A stretch of DNA of 64,000 bases from Flavobacterium poyangense (lineage in GTDB: Bacteria; Bacteroidota; Bacteroidia; Flavobacteriales; Flavobacteriaceae), in contig NZ_JAALLN010000007.1 of NCBI RefSeq assembly GCF_011751075.1, forward strand, positions 202,366 to 266,365, read 5' to 3'. The position numbers and the translations under genes were made by a program. Each line of letters begins with the position of its first letter. Within the stretch, counting starts at the first letter, position 1. Shown here one piece after another: positions 7,745 to 15,714 of the stretch. A model generated the notes under the pieces. That model worked only from the letters and a program-made list of their open reading frames with translations. It had not been told where the DNA came from and ran no database searches.

Positions 7745-8656
7745 TTAGAATGTAATTGTTATGGGCATCGATTTGTAGACACTCATATTATGAGAGGTAT
7801 TTTTATAAAGGACTACCCAATTGTACAGGCCGGATTGCCAAGATTTGTCTGCGGTTGTCGAATCTCCGTTAGCATCTTTGTCGGCACCAATGGTAATACT
7901 TTCTCCACCCCAAGCGTCATTTATCTTTTGGAGTGTTGAGATTTTTGATGCCGGTGCAAGACCTTTGTGTTCTACTTTTGTAATGACTATAACCTTTTTC
8001 AGATCCAGATTGTCTATGCTTTCCGGATGGTAATTCAGGCTCTTTTTTATTAGAACCGAGTATAAAATTCCATCGCCCGTAATCTGACTTACCTGCGCAT
8101 GTGCCGTAAGTTTATCATTCTTTTTGAAGATCAACTCCGGCTCAACCCAGGTTCCCATATAATAAATCAGGTCTTCATTTCGGGAAAGCATGTCACGGCC
8201 AATTAAAGGATCAGCAGGCATATTGGCCGGATCCGTAATGGTAAGTTCTTCCTTGAGTTCCAGTTTAGTTCCATTTTCATCGAGAACAATAAAATAGAAA
8301 TCATATTTACCTTCCGGAGCTTCAGCGGGTATGGTAAAGTGTTTGTGTACATTGGTGTTTTTTACGCCTTTGTATTCGCTCCAGTACAGTTCTAACTTCC
8401 AATCCTTAGTATAGGTTTCTCCCTTTTTTGGAAGTATTTTTAGTTGCACATCGCTAATTTTACTACCGGCAACGACATCACCATTAAAATGGAAATCACG
8501 ACCAATTAAGGCTCGTTTGTTATTAGCCGTTCCAATTTCTATATTCTTGGCAGTTGGTTTTGAAACTTCGGCAGTTTGATTGGTTTCATCGTTGTCACAA
8601 GCCGTAAATGCAGCGAGGAAAAGGAAGAGTAGGAGTACTAATTTTTGCTTTTTCAT
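7745..8656 (-). CDS. DUF4625-like lipoprotein
   Basis: A 303-residue lipoprotein with signal peptide and lipobox FTAC (Cys20), then a domain of short beta-strands (KISDVQLKILPKKG, WKLELYWSEYKG, HKHFTIPAEAPEGKYDF) resembling the DUF4625 beta-sandwich of Bacteroidota lipoproteins. The C-terminal half, after about residue 150, is additional and unrecognised. It follows the TonB receptor by 21 bp and precedes the AztD-like gene by 33 bp. It has a shorter relative at 11121-11594 on the other side of the receptor. I infer a surface or periplasmic accessory of metal uptake. Confidence 0.65.
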   Translation of the reverse strand: MKKQKLVLLLFLFLAAFTACDNDETNQTAEVSKPTAKNIEIGTANNKRALIGRDFHFNGDVVAGSKISDVQLKILPKKGETYTKDWKLELYWSEYKGVKNTNVHKHFTIPAEAPEGKYDFYFIVLDENGTKLELKEELTITDPANMPADPLIGRDMLSRNEDLIYYMGTWVEPELIFKKNDKLTAHAQVSQITGDGILYSVLIKKSLNYHPESIDNLDLKKVIVITKVEHKGLAPASKISTLQKINDAWGGESITIGADKDANGDSTTADKSWQSGLYNWVVLYKNTSHNMSVYKSMPITITF

Positions 8657-8677
8657 AAAGGATAAAATTTATTTGAT

Positions 8678-11110
8678 TTATAGTTGTTTGTGTATTAAAA
8701 AAGGAATTTTTACTGACAGAATAATATTTCTGCTGGCTTCCGGCAGCTCAATTAACCTGTAAAAGCTCGTGTGATTGAGGTATTTTGCATTAAACAGATT
8801 TTGAACCTGTAGGCTAATCAACATATTCTGTTGTCCTGTTTTTACCTTTGTACCAATACCAAGGTTAAAAACATTACTGCTTGGTGTTTTTCTTTCCGGC
8901 GGAACAATTTGATTCTGCTCTGCGGTATATCGATAATCAAAGGAGAAATAGGTGTTTTTTAGACTTTTAATTTCAGGACTGTACGTGATATTGAACAAAA
9001 CCGAAGGAGGAGGAGAGAACGGCAAGGTATACCCCTTTTTACTACCGGATAATTGTTCTGAATAAAGATATTCAGCCAGAATCTCTCCGCTCAAATTCTT
9101 TAGGAATTGATAACGCGCTTGTAATTCGGTCCCGTAACGCATGACTTTGCTTTGTTCGTACTCAAAAACCTGATTTCCGGCGCCGTAGTAAATATCGTGC
9201 TGTGAAGTTGGATTGAGATAAATGTAATTGGTGAAATAATTAAAAAACGGACTCAACTGTACCGACCATTTATTTCCCTGCCATTCCATTCCAAGATCGA
9301 CTTGATAGGAGCGTTCTGCAGACAAATTCGGATTGCCTTTTTCAAATCTGAAATAGTGATAGTTAACACCATTAGAAGCCAGTTCTTTAGCAATAGGCAT
9401 TCTAAAACTAGTCCCAAGATTTGCTTTAAGCGAAAACAGACCAGGGGTGTAATTGATTCCCGCCGACCAGTTAAAACTGTTGAATGTTCTGTTTAGCTCT
9501 TCCGAACGCTTTAAAAAGGCCGAAGTGGTTTGTCCATTTTGAGTAATTTCACTTTTAAACCAATCCGAATATTGCTCCATTTCGATTTTGCCGTAATCCA
9601 TTCGAACTGCGCCATGCAAGAGCCATAAGTCGTTGATTTTAAGTTTGTCGTAAACAAACAGCCCTGCATTCAATTGTCGAAATGCCGGTATCAAAAAACT
9701 CCAGCCGTTAATGGCGTTTTGCTGTTGTTCACCATTTAGTCCTATAGTCAGTTGATGCAGGCCTAACGAAAATTCATCCCTAACGGCCACAGAGAAAACT
9801 TCTTTATCGTATTGTCTTTCCAAATCGTGTGGCCCCGGTCTGTTCTCCGGATATAACGGTGGCATATAACCATGATTGACATAATGGCTCCATTCCCGAC
9901 GGAAATTTTTCTGAAAACCCAATTGTGTTTCCAATTGATGGTTTCCTACTGAAAAAGAGGTTGTATTACTAATTTTGGTATGTGTCACTTCCTGAAAAGG
10001 CATCAATATATCTCTGCTTGATTTATCATGAAGCTCTGTATCTACTTTTCTGGGTTCGAGTCCGTGTGCATTAGCAAAAAAGCCACTTTTGGTGTGAATA
10101 GAACTGAGATAAAAAACCGATTTAAAGCGATCGGTGAGATATCCTACACTAGCATGCAAATCCAGCTCGCGTCCTGCCGTATTGCGCAAATGATTTTTAC
10201 TTAACGGAACAGCATAATTGTAAACCTGTACGGTATCTGCCGGTACACGGTAATCTCCGTAATCCATAAAAGTTATTCGGGAATCAAAAAAATATTTTTC
10301 TTTTCGCCCAAATAAATTGAAAGAACCTCCAAATTGTGCATTATTGCTTTTACCCGTAAGATCCACACTTCCGCCCAAGACATGTTGAGAAGGAAAGGGA
10401 ACCGGTTTTATATTTATTGCGCCACCAATAGCATCCGATCCATACATAATAGAAGAGGGGCCTTTGATAATCTCAACCCGATTTACGGCATATTGATCAA
10501 TCTCCAAGCCATGATCGGCTCCCCATTGCTGCCCTTCGTGTTTGATGCCATTTTCTACGACTATTACCTGATTAAAACTTAAGCCGCGAATTAAAGGTTT
10601 CGAACTCCCGGAACCAATAGAAATGGCTTTTATGCCAGGTAATCTTTGCAAAGATTGTATAAGACTTCCGCCGAGATTTCGTTGAATATAACTGCTGCTT
10701 ACGATTTCAACATTCAGCGGTTCTTCTTTCTTTCGCTGTTTCTCATAGGTATTAGAAACGGTTACTTCCTTTAATTCTTTTACTTCCGGAACTAAGATAA
10801 CATCAGGTATAATGTTTAAATCTTTATCCAAAGAAAGTTCCTTTTCATACCGTTTATGAGCCGCATAACTAATACTTATTTTTGTTGATTTTTTATGGAT
10901 TTGAGTAAAAAAATAATACCCTTTTTTGTCTGTCATAGCTGTAACGCCGGACGGAAGAATGGTAACAATAGCACCTTCCAACGGCTTATGACCACTAGAA
11001 AATACATTGCCTGATACGCGAACAGTTTGCGCGGTAACTTTTGTAGCAATAACAATACAAAACAACCACAGACAAAAAGTTGGTAATCGATTTAATTTTT
11101 TCTGGTTCAT
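8678..11110 (-). CDS. TonB-dependent outer-membrane receptor, probable metal (zinc-type) uptake
   Basis: An 810-residue receptor. The signal peptide ends near VTAQ, then comes a CarboxypepD_reg-like domain (VRVSGNVFSSG, DKKGYYFF), a plug domain (QSLQRLPGIKAISIGSG, KPLIRGLSFNQVIVVENG, VNRVEIIKGPSSIMYGSDAIGG) and a 22-strand-type barrel. A His-containing plug loop (KHEGQQWGADHGLEID) and the extracellular HGLEP segment recall ZnuD-type receptors. The ATG at 11110 is preferred; the frame can also open with TTG at 11119, but that abuts the previous stop. The gene lies 10 bp after the upstream DUF4625-like gene. Substrate is inferred from the AztD-like and His-rich neighbours; another divalent metal or a metallophore complex is possible. 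Confidence 0.88.
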   Translation of the reverse strand: MNQKKLNRLPTFCLWLFCIVIATKVTAQTVRVSGNVFSSGHKPLEGAIVTILPSGVTAMTDKKGYYFFTQIHKKSTKISISYAAHKRYEKELSLDKDLNIIPDVILVPEVKELKEVTVSNTYEKQRKKEEPLNVEIVSSSYIQRNLGGSLIQSLQRLPGIKAISIGSGSSKPLIRGLSFNQVIVVENGIKHEGQQWGADHGLEIDQYAVNRVEIIKGPSSIMYGSDAIGGAINIKPVPFPSQHVLGGSVDLTGKSNNAQFGGSFNLFGRKEKYFFDSRITFMDYGDYRVPADTVQVYNYAVPLSKNHLRNTAGRELDLHASVGYLTDRFKSVFYLSSIHTKSGFFANAHGLEPRKVDTELHDKSSRDILMPFQEVTHTKISNTTSFSVGNHQLETQLGFQKNFRREWSHYVNHGYMPPLYPENRPGPHDLERQYDKEVFSVAVRDEFSLGLHQLTIGLNGEQQQNAINGWSFLIPAFRQLNAGLFVYDKLKINDLWLLHGAVRMDYGKIEMEQYSDWFKSEITQNGQTTSAFLKRSEELNRTFNSFNWSAGINYTPGLFSLKANLGTSFRMPIAKELASNGVNYHYFRFEKGNPNLSAERSYQVDLGMEWQGNKWSVQLSPFFNYFTNYIYLNPTSQHDIYYGAGNQVFEYEQSKVMRYGTELQARYQFLKNLSGEILAEYLYSEQLSGSKKGYTLPFSPPPSVLFNITYSPEIKSLKNTYFSFDYRYTAEQNQIVPPERKTPSSNVFNLGIGTKVKTGQQNMLISLQVQNLFNAKYLNHTSFYRLIELPEASRNIILSVKIPFLIHKQL

Positions 11111-11120
11111 CAAAGTCAAC

Positions 11121-11594
11121 TTATAAAATCTTAATACTTAATCCTTTGATTGTCTGCCAGCCTTCTTTATCAGTCAAACGAATCAAAAAATGATAATCTC
11201 CCGGGTCGATATCGGCTGGAATACTGATTTCTTTTGTGGCTTCAAAATTTTTCTGCCCTTCCGGAATAGGTGTGGTGTTGATATACAACAAGGGATTTAC
11301 CGGTTTTTTGATAGGGTCAGGGCTACAGTTACTGACTTCAGTACTATGCGAATGATGATCAAAATTGTGGTGAATGTCCAGACTGTATGACCCCAGAGTA
11401 ACGTTGTCTGTAAATTTTGCCCTGAACGTAAATTTCTGTCCACGTGTAACTTCACTGCATTGCAACGGAAATGCATTGGAAGCCGAAATATCAATTACCG
11501 GATATTCCGTATCAATTTCGTTATTGTCACTACTACAAGATGTTAATGCTGAGACAACGATCAAAAGGGCCATAAGGGTTCTGTTTTTCTTCAT
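11121..11594 (-). CDS. Small His-rich DUF4625-like lipoprotein
   Basis: A 157-residue lipoprotein (lipobox LTSC, Cys20) with a DUF4625-type beta-sandwich: RGQKFTFRAKFTDN, then the pattern DPGDYHFLIRLTDKEGW near the C-terminus. A His-rich strand-loop DIHHNFDHHSHS at 74-84, followed by Cys90, looks like a metal-binding site. It is immediately upstream of the TonB receptor (10-bp gap) and is probably co-transcribed with it. I infer capture or presentation of metal at the cell surface or periplasm. Confidence 0.72.
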   Translation of the reverse strand: MKKNRTLMALLIVVSALTSCSSDNNEIDTEYPVIDISASNAFPLQCSEVTRGQKFTFRAKFTDNVTLGSYSLDIHHNFDHHSHSTEVSNCSPDPIKKPVNPLLYINTTPIPEGQKNFEATKEISIPADIDPGDYHFLIRLTDKEGWQTIKGLSIKIL

Positions 11595-12177
11595 TTTGTT
11601 AGATTTAATTTTAAGTTTATTTATAGGTTTTATTGTGGTATACGAATTGAAAGATTTCCCTAAAAATGATTAAAATAGCACAGTAATTTCCCAAAGAACC
11701 ATTATGGTCCTAAGTAAATAGTCATAGTATAATCAAGACAGATTACGCCATGGAAAGCCAGTTTTTTATGAATGGAGGTATATCATTGGCAAAGGAAAAC
11801 AACATTGATTATCAATTATTTACAATTAACATTCAAGTATTTTGCCCAAATTATAATGGATATAATCAGAATTTCCCAATTAGGTTTTGGACCTAACTAC
11901 TTTTTAAACAGAAACGAATTCGCCACTATCTCTAAGTGAGAGAATGTAAATGGAATCCTTGAATACCTGTAATTATTCGGTATTCAATAAATTTGAATTA
12001 CTATGGCTGCACCAATTCAATAAAACATTGGTTTCCAGTCTGGCGTATTTAAGAGATCCTTATAAGGAATAGTACCTTAGAATACCTTAAATACCAATAC
12101 ATAATAATGGCATTGTTACTGATAAAATTTAAAATAGAAAAGACAGCTATCCTTTCGAAATAGAAATGATTACCTGT
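11595..12177. other. 583-bp intergenic stretch with a repeated palindrome-containing motif
   Basis: No convincing gene in any frame. Two copies of a related motif occur at 11685-11716 and 11870-11899. Each begins AATTTCCCAA and ends in GG(T/A)CCTAA. Copy 1 contains ACCATTATGGT, an 11-bp palindrome; copy 2 contains TTAGGT-N5-ACCTAA. The placement upstream of the lipoprotein/TonB receptor genes would fit an operator, but this is inference. Confidence 0.4.
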
Positions 12178-12528
12178 TTAAAATAGAGGAGGTGCACGAA
12201 GCGCAAATAAAGCTCCTTTAAAGAAATTGGAATGCGTTATAGCATAAAAAGAAATAAAAGGAGTAAGGCTTCTGCTTTCATAAAGCTCAAAATAAACATA
12301 GGAGAAAGTAGCAATTGGGCTAAACTTAAAGTGACAAATAGCACATTCTTCGCTGGTATAATTGTGAGCTTTTAAGTCACTTTTGCTTGTAGTGTATGTT
12401 TTGGCTGTTTTTTCTACACTGAAATTGTGATTGTGAATATGTTCGTAAGAATGCACAACCGGAAACAGTATTGCAAACAATACTATCAAAGGCATTAGAA
12501 GATTAATAAATTTTAATTTCTTTTTCAT
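12178..12528 (-). CDS. Small secreted or membrane His/Cys protein at the head of the metal operon
   Basis: A 116-residue protein with an N-terminal hydrophobic segment (residues 9-25). A His cluster HSYEHIHNHN (26-35) and CAICH (62-66) follow, then an aromatic, weakly hydrophobic C-terminus ending in LRAPPLF. The composition suggests binding of a transition metal. It is preceded by a textbook promoter (12564-12593) and is the first gene on this strand before the receptor operon, although 583 bp separate them. I do not recognise a named family. Similar small CxxCH proteins near metal receptors are what I would look for first. Confidence 0.65.
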   Translation of the reverse strand: MKKKLKFINLLMPLIVLFAILFPVVHSYEHIHNHNFSVEKTAKTYTTSKSDLKAHNYTSEECAICHFKFSPIATFSYVYFELYESRSLTPFISFYAITHSNFFKGALFALRAPPLF

Positions 12529-12563
12529 TCTGTGAATCCGGTTTTACGACTACAAGAGTAATG

Positions 12564-12593
12564 CAAATATAAAATTCTTATTTACAAATGCAA
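12564..12593 (-). promoter_or_regulatory. Bacteroidota-type sigma-A promoter for the metal operon head
   Basis: On the minus strand: TTG (12593-12591), exactly 19 nt, then TATATTTG (12571-12564). This is a perfect match to the Bacteroidota consensus TTG-N19-TAnnTTTG. Transcription would start about 28 bp before the ATG at 12528. Confidence 0.75.
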
Positions 12594-12881
12594 CATTGTT
12601 TCATTAAAGTTTTTTCAATAAATGCAAAAAACGGACTCTATAAAAGCAATAAAATATTTATTATCAAATAGATATGCAACTCTAAAAAGGCCATTTGTAG
12701 GACTATTTTTATTTAGAACTAAGAATCAAATCGAATGCTTTTTATAAGTCCTTATAATTGCAGTCACCAAGAGATTTGCTGCTCTATAAAATTATTCAAA
12801 TAGTAATATTTTTTGGGAATTTTGTATCTTAGCAAGAGTTAATCAGTTGTTATATAATATGTTGCGAAATATTAACACAAT

Positions 12882-13697
12882 ATGATTTATAAAATTCTTA
12901 CAATTAATAACAGTTGGGCTATGTCATTGGATAAAACGAAATTGAGGCTTTATAGATTTTTAAAAAAACATAGAGTTTTAGTAAAGAATGCAGGAGTTAA
13001 TATTAGACCGAGTTATTTTGACAAAGATTCATTTTCAGGACGCAGCTATCGTGGATATGATAATGCCGACAGCGACTTTATTTGCAATAAAATTAGAAAC
13101 TTAGATTTAATTTTTAGCGGAATAAATCGCAGATTTCAATGTGATTATAAAGACTTTGACAATGAAAAAAAAATTGCAACAGAATTATTGTCCGCTAAAA
13201 AACGTGTAGAGCAAGTTTTAGTTGAATTAAACGAAATTGAAATAAGAAACAGGGATCGGGACTATTCGCAATATCCGTTAAAAGTTTGTTATGCCACATT
13301 TAAAGAAATTAACGATGATTTAGAGGAGATTATATCGTCTGAAGAAATGATTAGTTTTTTATACGAGATTGAACTTAATACATTGGAGTATGAAAATCTA
13401 AAATTAGAGTTTGGAATTATTTGGCAAACCAAATTGCTTCGTTATACGTTGCACTTTTTGGCATTTATTCCATTTTTGGGGAGCTGTTTATATGTTTTGT
13501 TATACAATGATGATGTTGATTATGCTACTAATGAAAATGTAACAATAGTTGTTTCCGGTTGCATCATGACAATACTACTTCACCTTTTTCTAAATACTAA
13601 AAATTCATTTAACGAATCATTTAAGTATATTCTGCTGAAATCAAGAAAAAACCTGCGAGAGAAAAAATGGCAAACGTTTCTAAAACAGCAATCTTAG
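12882..13697 (+). CDS. Hypothetical protein with two C-terminal transmembrane helices
   Basis: A 271-residue protein I do not recognise. Residues 1-180 are soluble and charged, with a helical, Glu/Lys-rich central part (ATELLSAKKRVEQVLVELNEIEIR). Two hydrophobic helices follow at about 187-207 and 222-242, then a basic tail (KSRKNLREKKWQTFLKQQ). Several His/Arg/Tyr-rich stretches near the N-terminus have no obvious catalytic motif. The second ATG (12921, MSLDKTK) is an alternative start. A -7-like TATCTTAG at 12825-12832 lies upstream. An 8-codon ORF (12859-12885) overlaps the start codon and could couple translation. The gene stands alone. Confidence 0.65.
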   Translation: MIYKILTINNSWAMSLDKTKLRLYRFLKKHRVLVKNAGVNIRPSYFDKDSFSGRSYRGYDNADSDFICNKIRNLDLIFSGINRRFQCDYKDFDNEKKIATELLSAKKRVEQVLVELNEIEIRNRDRDYSQYPLKVCYATFKEINDDLEEIISSEEMISFLYEIELNTLEYENLKLEFGIIWQTKLLRYTLHFLAFIPFLGSCLYVLLYNDDVDYATNENVTIVVSGCIMTILLHLFLNTKNSFNESFKYILLKSRKNLREKKWQTFLKQQS

Positions 13698-13796
13698 TTT
13701 GCAATATGTTTTTGAGTAGAAAATTAATCATAGGCATCATTATAAGTAGTGTTGTTGTATTAATCAATTAACATAAGAGCTTTATTGTGTAGCTAG

Positions 13797-14477
13797 TTAG
13801 TTCCCTAAAACATAACCTACAAGCGCCGATATTCCCATGACAAAAGTACTCCAGACACAGAGCCGACAAACGACTTTAAATATATTAGACCGGGCTATTT
13901 TTGCAGCCAGTACTCCCGATATTATCAAAAAAAGTATAGCGCAGCTGTATTGATAGAGTACCATTTCTTTTATCGGGGCCAAAATAACAACCAGAAGAGG
14001 TAAAAGCCCTCCGACCATAAAAGACACAGCCGCCGCAAACGCAGCCATTAACGGATTGGGTTGCGGAATTTCTTCTATTTCTAATTCATCCGTAACCTGA
14101 GTATCAAAAGTCTCATGAGAAGTTAGTTCAACCGCTACTTGTTTTGCGAGTTCTGTATTTATTCCTTTTTGAATAAAAATACGCGTCAACTTTTTAAGCT
14201 TTTCATCAGGCATACAGTTTAGGGCTTCATTTTCTTTTTTAAGATCCTCAGTCTCGATATCAGATTGCGAACTCACAAATACATATTCTCCTGCCGCCAT
14301 CGAAAGTGCACCGGCTGTTAAACCTGCGACAGACGCAAGTAAAACCGGTTCCCGGGTCATACTTGCAGCAGCAACACCAATTGCCAAACTTGTTATAGAT
14401 AATATGCCATCTTTGGCACTAAGAACTGCTGCTTTAAACCAGCAACTTCTGTTAATGTCGAGTTTTTCCATTTCCAT
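13797..14477 (-). CDS. VIT/CCC1-family membrane transporter
   Basis: A 226-residue protein of the vacuolar iron transporter (VIT1/CCC1) family, known to move Fe2+/Mn2+ across membranes. Five hydrophobic helices are visible. The first contains AKDGILSITSLAIGVAAA, where the family consensus is usually GANDGI, and TAGALSMAAGEYVFVSSQSD in helix 2 is the characteristic motif. The cytosolic stretch between helices 2 and 3 (about residues 73-140) is rich in Glu/Asp and matches the family's metal-binding domain. A second in-frame ATG lies 6 bp downstream. It is isolated but near the metal operon, so a role in metal detoxification or storage is plausible. Confidence 0.85.
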   Translation of the reverse strand: MEMEKLDINRSCWFKAAVLSAKDGILSITSLAIGVAAASMTREPVLLASVAGLTAGALSMAAGEYVFVSSQSDIETEDLKKENEALNCMPDEKLKKLTRIFIQKGINTELAKQVAVELTSHETFDTQVTDELEIEEIPQPNPLMAAFAAAVSFMVGGLLPLLVVILAPIKEMVLYQYSCAILFLIISGVLAAKIARSNIFKVVCRLCVWSTFVMGISALVGYVLGN

Positions 14478-15134
14478 AATTTTGATTATACACGGGGTTA
14501 AATTTGCGGAGTAATCTTAGTTGTTTACTGTTTCATAATACGTTTTTTAGCTATTTCCATGGTTGGAAACAGGGAGGTTAAAAACTACAATTGATTTATT
14601 CTATTCTAAAATGCATTTTCTTTCGCTGAATCAGATAAGTTCAGGAAAGCCTATTGCTTTTTTACTTCCGAATTTTGTTATAAATAATTTTGAGAACGCT
14701 AATAGAAATACAGCTTTGCAAACCTGCTGATAAGTAAAAATTAGGTGTATTAAATACCCGGATTAAAGCTAAAAAAGACTTTAAACACACTATTTAAAGA
14801 AAGTTACACTATTTTTCGTCGATCCTAATTTCTAAAGCTATTATTATGAAATTCTTTTAATTTCCGGGGCTTATAGTTTTAATTAAAGTTATAAGATAAA
14901 AGCGGCTTGTTATTAGGACAGTTGGGATTTTAGAGGGTTATATTACGGATTGTCACATTGAAATTAACATGTTTATTTTAATTGTAAATCTTTTGTCTTT
15001 GAATGACAAGAATAGTCGTTGAAAGGAGTGTTTTCAACGAAAAAAAGAAGAATAAGCAGACTTATTTTATCTAGATAACATATAGGAAAAGTAGACTCTG
15101 TTTTTACTTTATTATAACCCTATTGTTTAGCCTA
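14478..15134. other. Long AT-rich intergenic stretch, left part
   Basis: About 650 bp upstream of the VIT gene with no ORF of note and no tRNA or rRNA. Nothing beyond AT-rich sequence and the VIT promoter region was recognised. The stretch continues into the inverted-repeat element at 15135-15361. Confidence 0.5.
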
Positions 15135-15361
15135 ACAAAAAACTTGCCGCGAATTGCACGAATTTTCACGAATTGTTTTGTTTTTACTTTAAAACGGACG
15201 TTACATATTGACTCCAAATCAGAAAAAATCATTTAAATCAGTGTAATCTGAGGTAACACCTTATTTATTATACGACAGATAAGATTAGCGTAACCAAATC
15301 ACTCCCAGTTTTTTAAAATTTAATTCGTGAAAATTCGTGCAATTCGCGGCCTCTTTTTTTA
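15135..15361. repeat. MITE-like element with perfect 29-bp terminal inverted repeats
   Basis: The sequence at 15146-15174 (beginning GCCGCGAATTGCACG) is the exact reverse complement of 15322-15350 (ending GCAATTCGCGGC), 29 of 29 bases. Short A-runs on the left and T-runs on the right extend the symmetry to about 15135 and 15361. The interior of about 147 bp is noncoding and includes a second motif (ATCAGTGTAATCTGAGG, 15237-15253). I recall similar inverted sequences in Flavobacterium intergenic regions but cannot confirm copy number here. The remaining 350 bp up to the next gene show nothing recognisable. Confidence 0.8.
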
Positions 15362-15714
15362 AGCATTCAATGAAACGGACTGTTATAATTTGTTGTATTC
15401 CATAGATTTAGAATCAGTCTAATTAACCTCTTCGCTTTGAAAACGAGTAAAAGTACTTGGTTCGCTTTTAAAATTATGCCCTACTATTGTAGGAATAAAT
15501 TTCTAAAAAATACGTCTGTCACACAAAATAAGTTGACGTGTAGAGTATCTCATTTAGAATGATCGTGACAAAAATTAAAAAGAACAAAAAAATCTATTAT
15601 AAGCATGACGTATTGAAACAACAGCTGGCTGAATAAGTACAACAACTGTTTGATTTTAACACAAAGTAACTACGCCCCTTAACTACACCAATTATTAACT
15701 TTAAAACTAATACT

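Noticed and set aside
15135..15361. Insertion sequence
   Set aside because: The interior has no transposase frame; it can only be a non-autonomous element.
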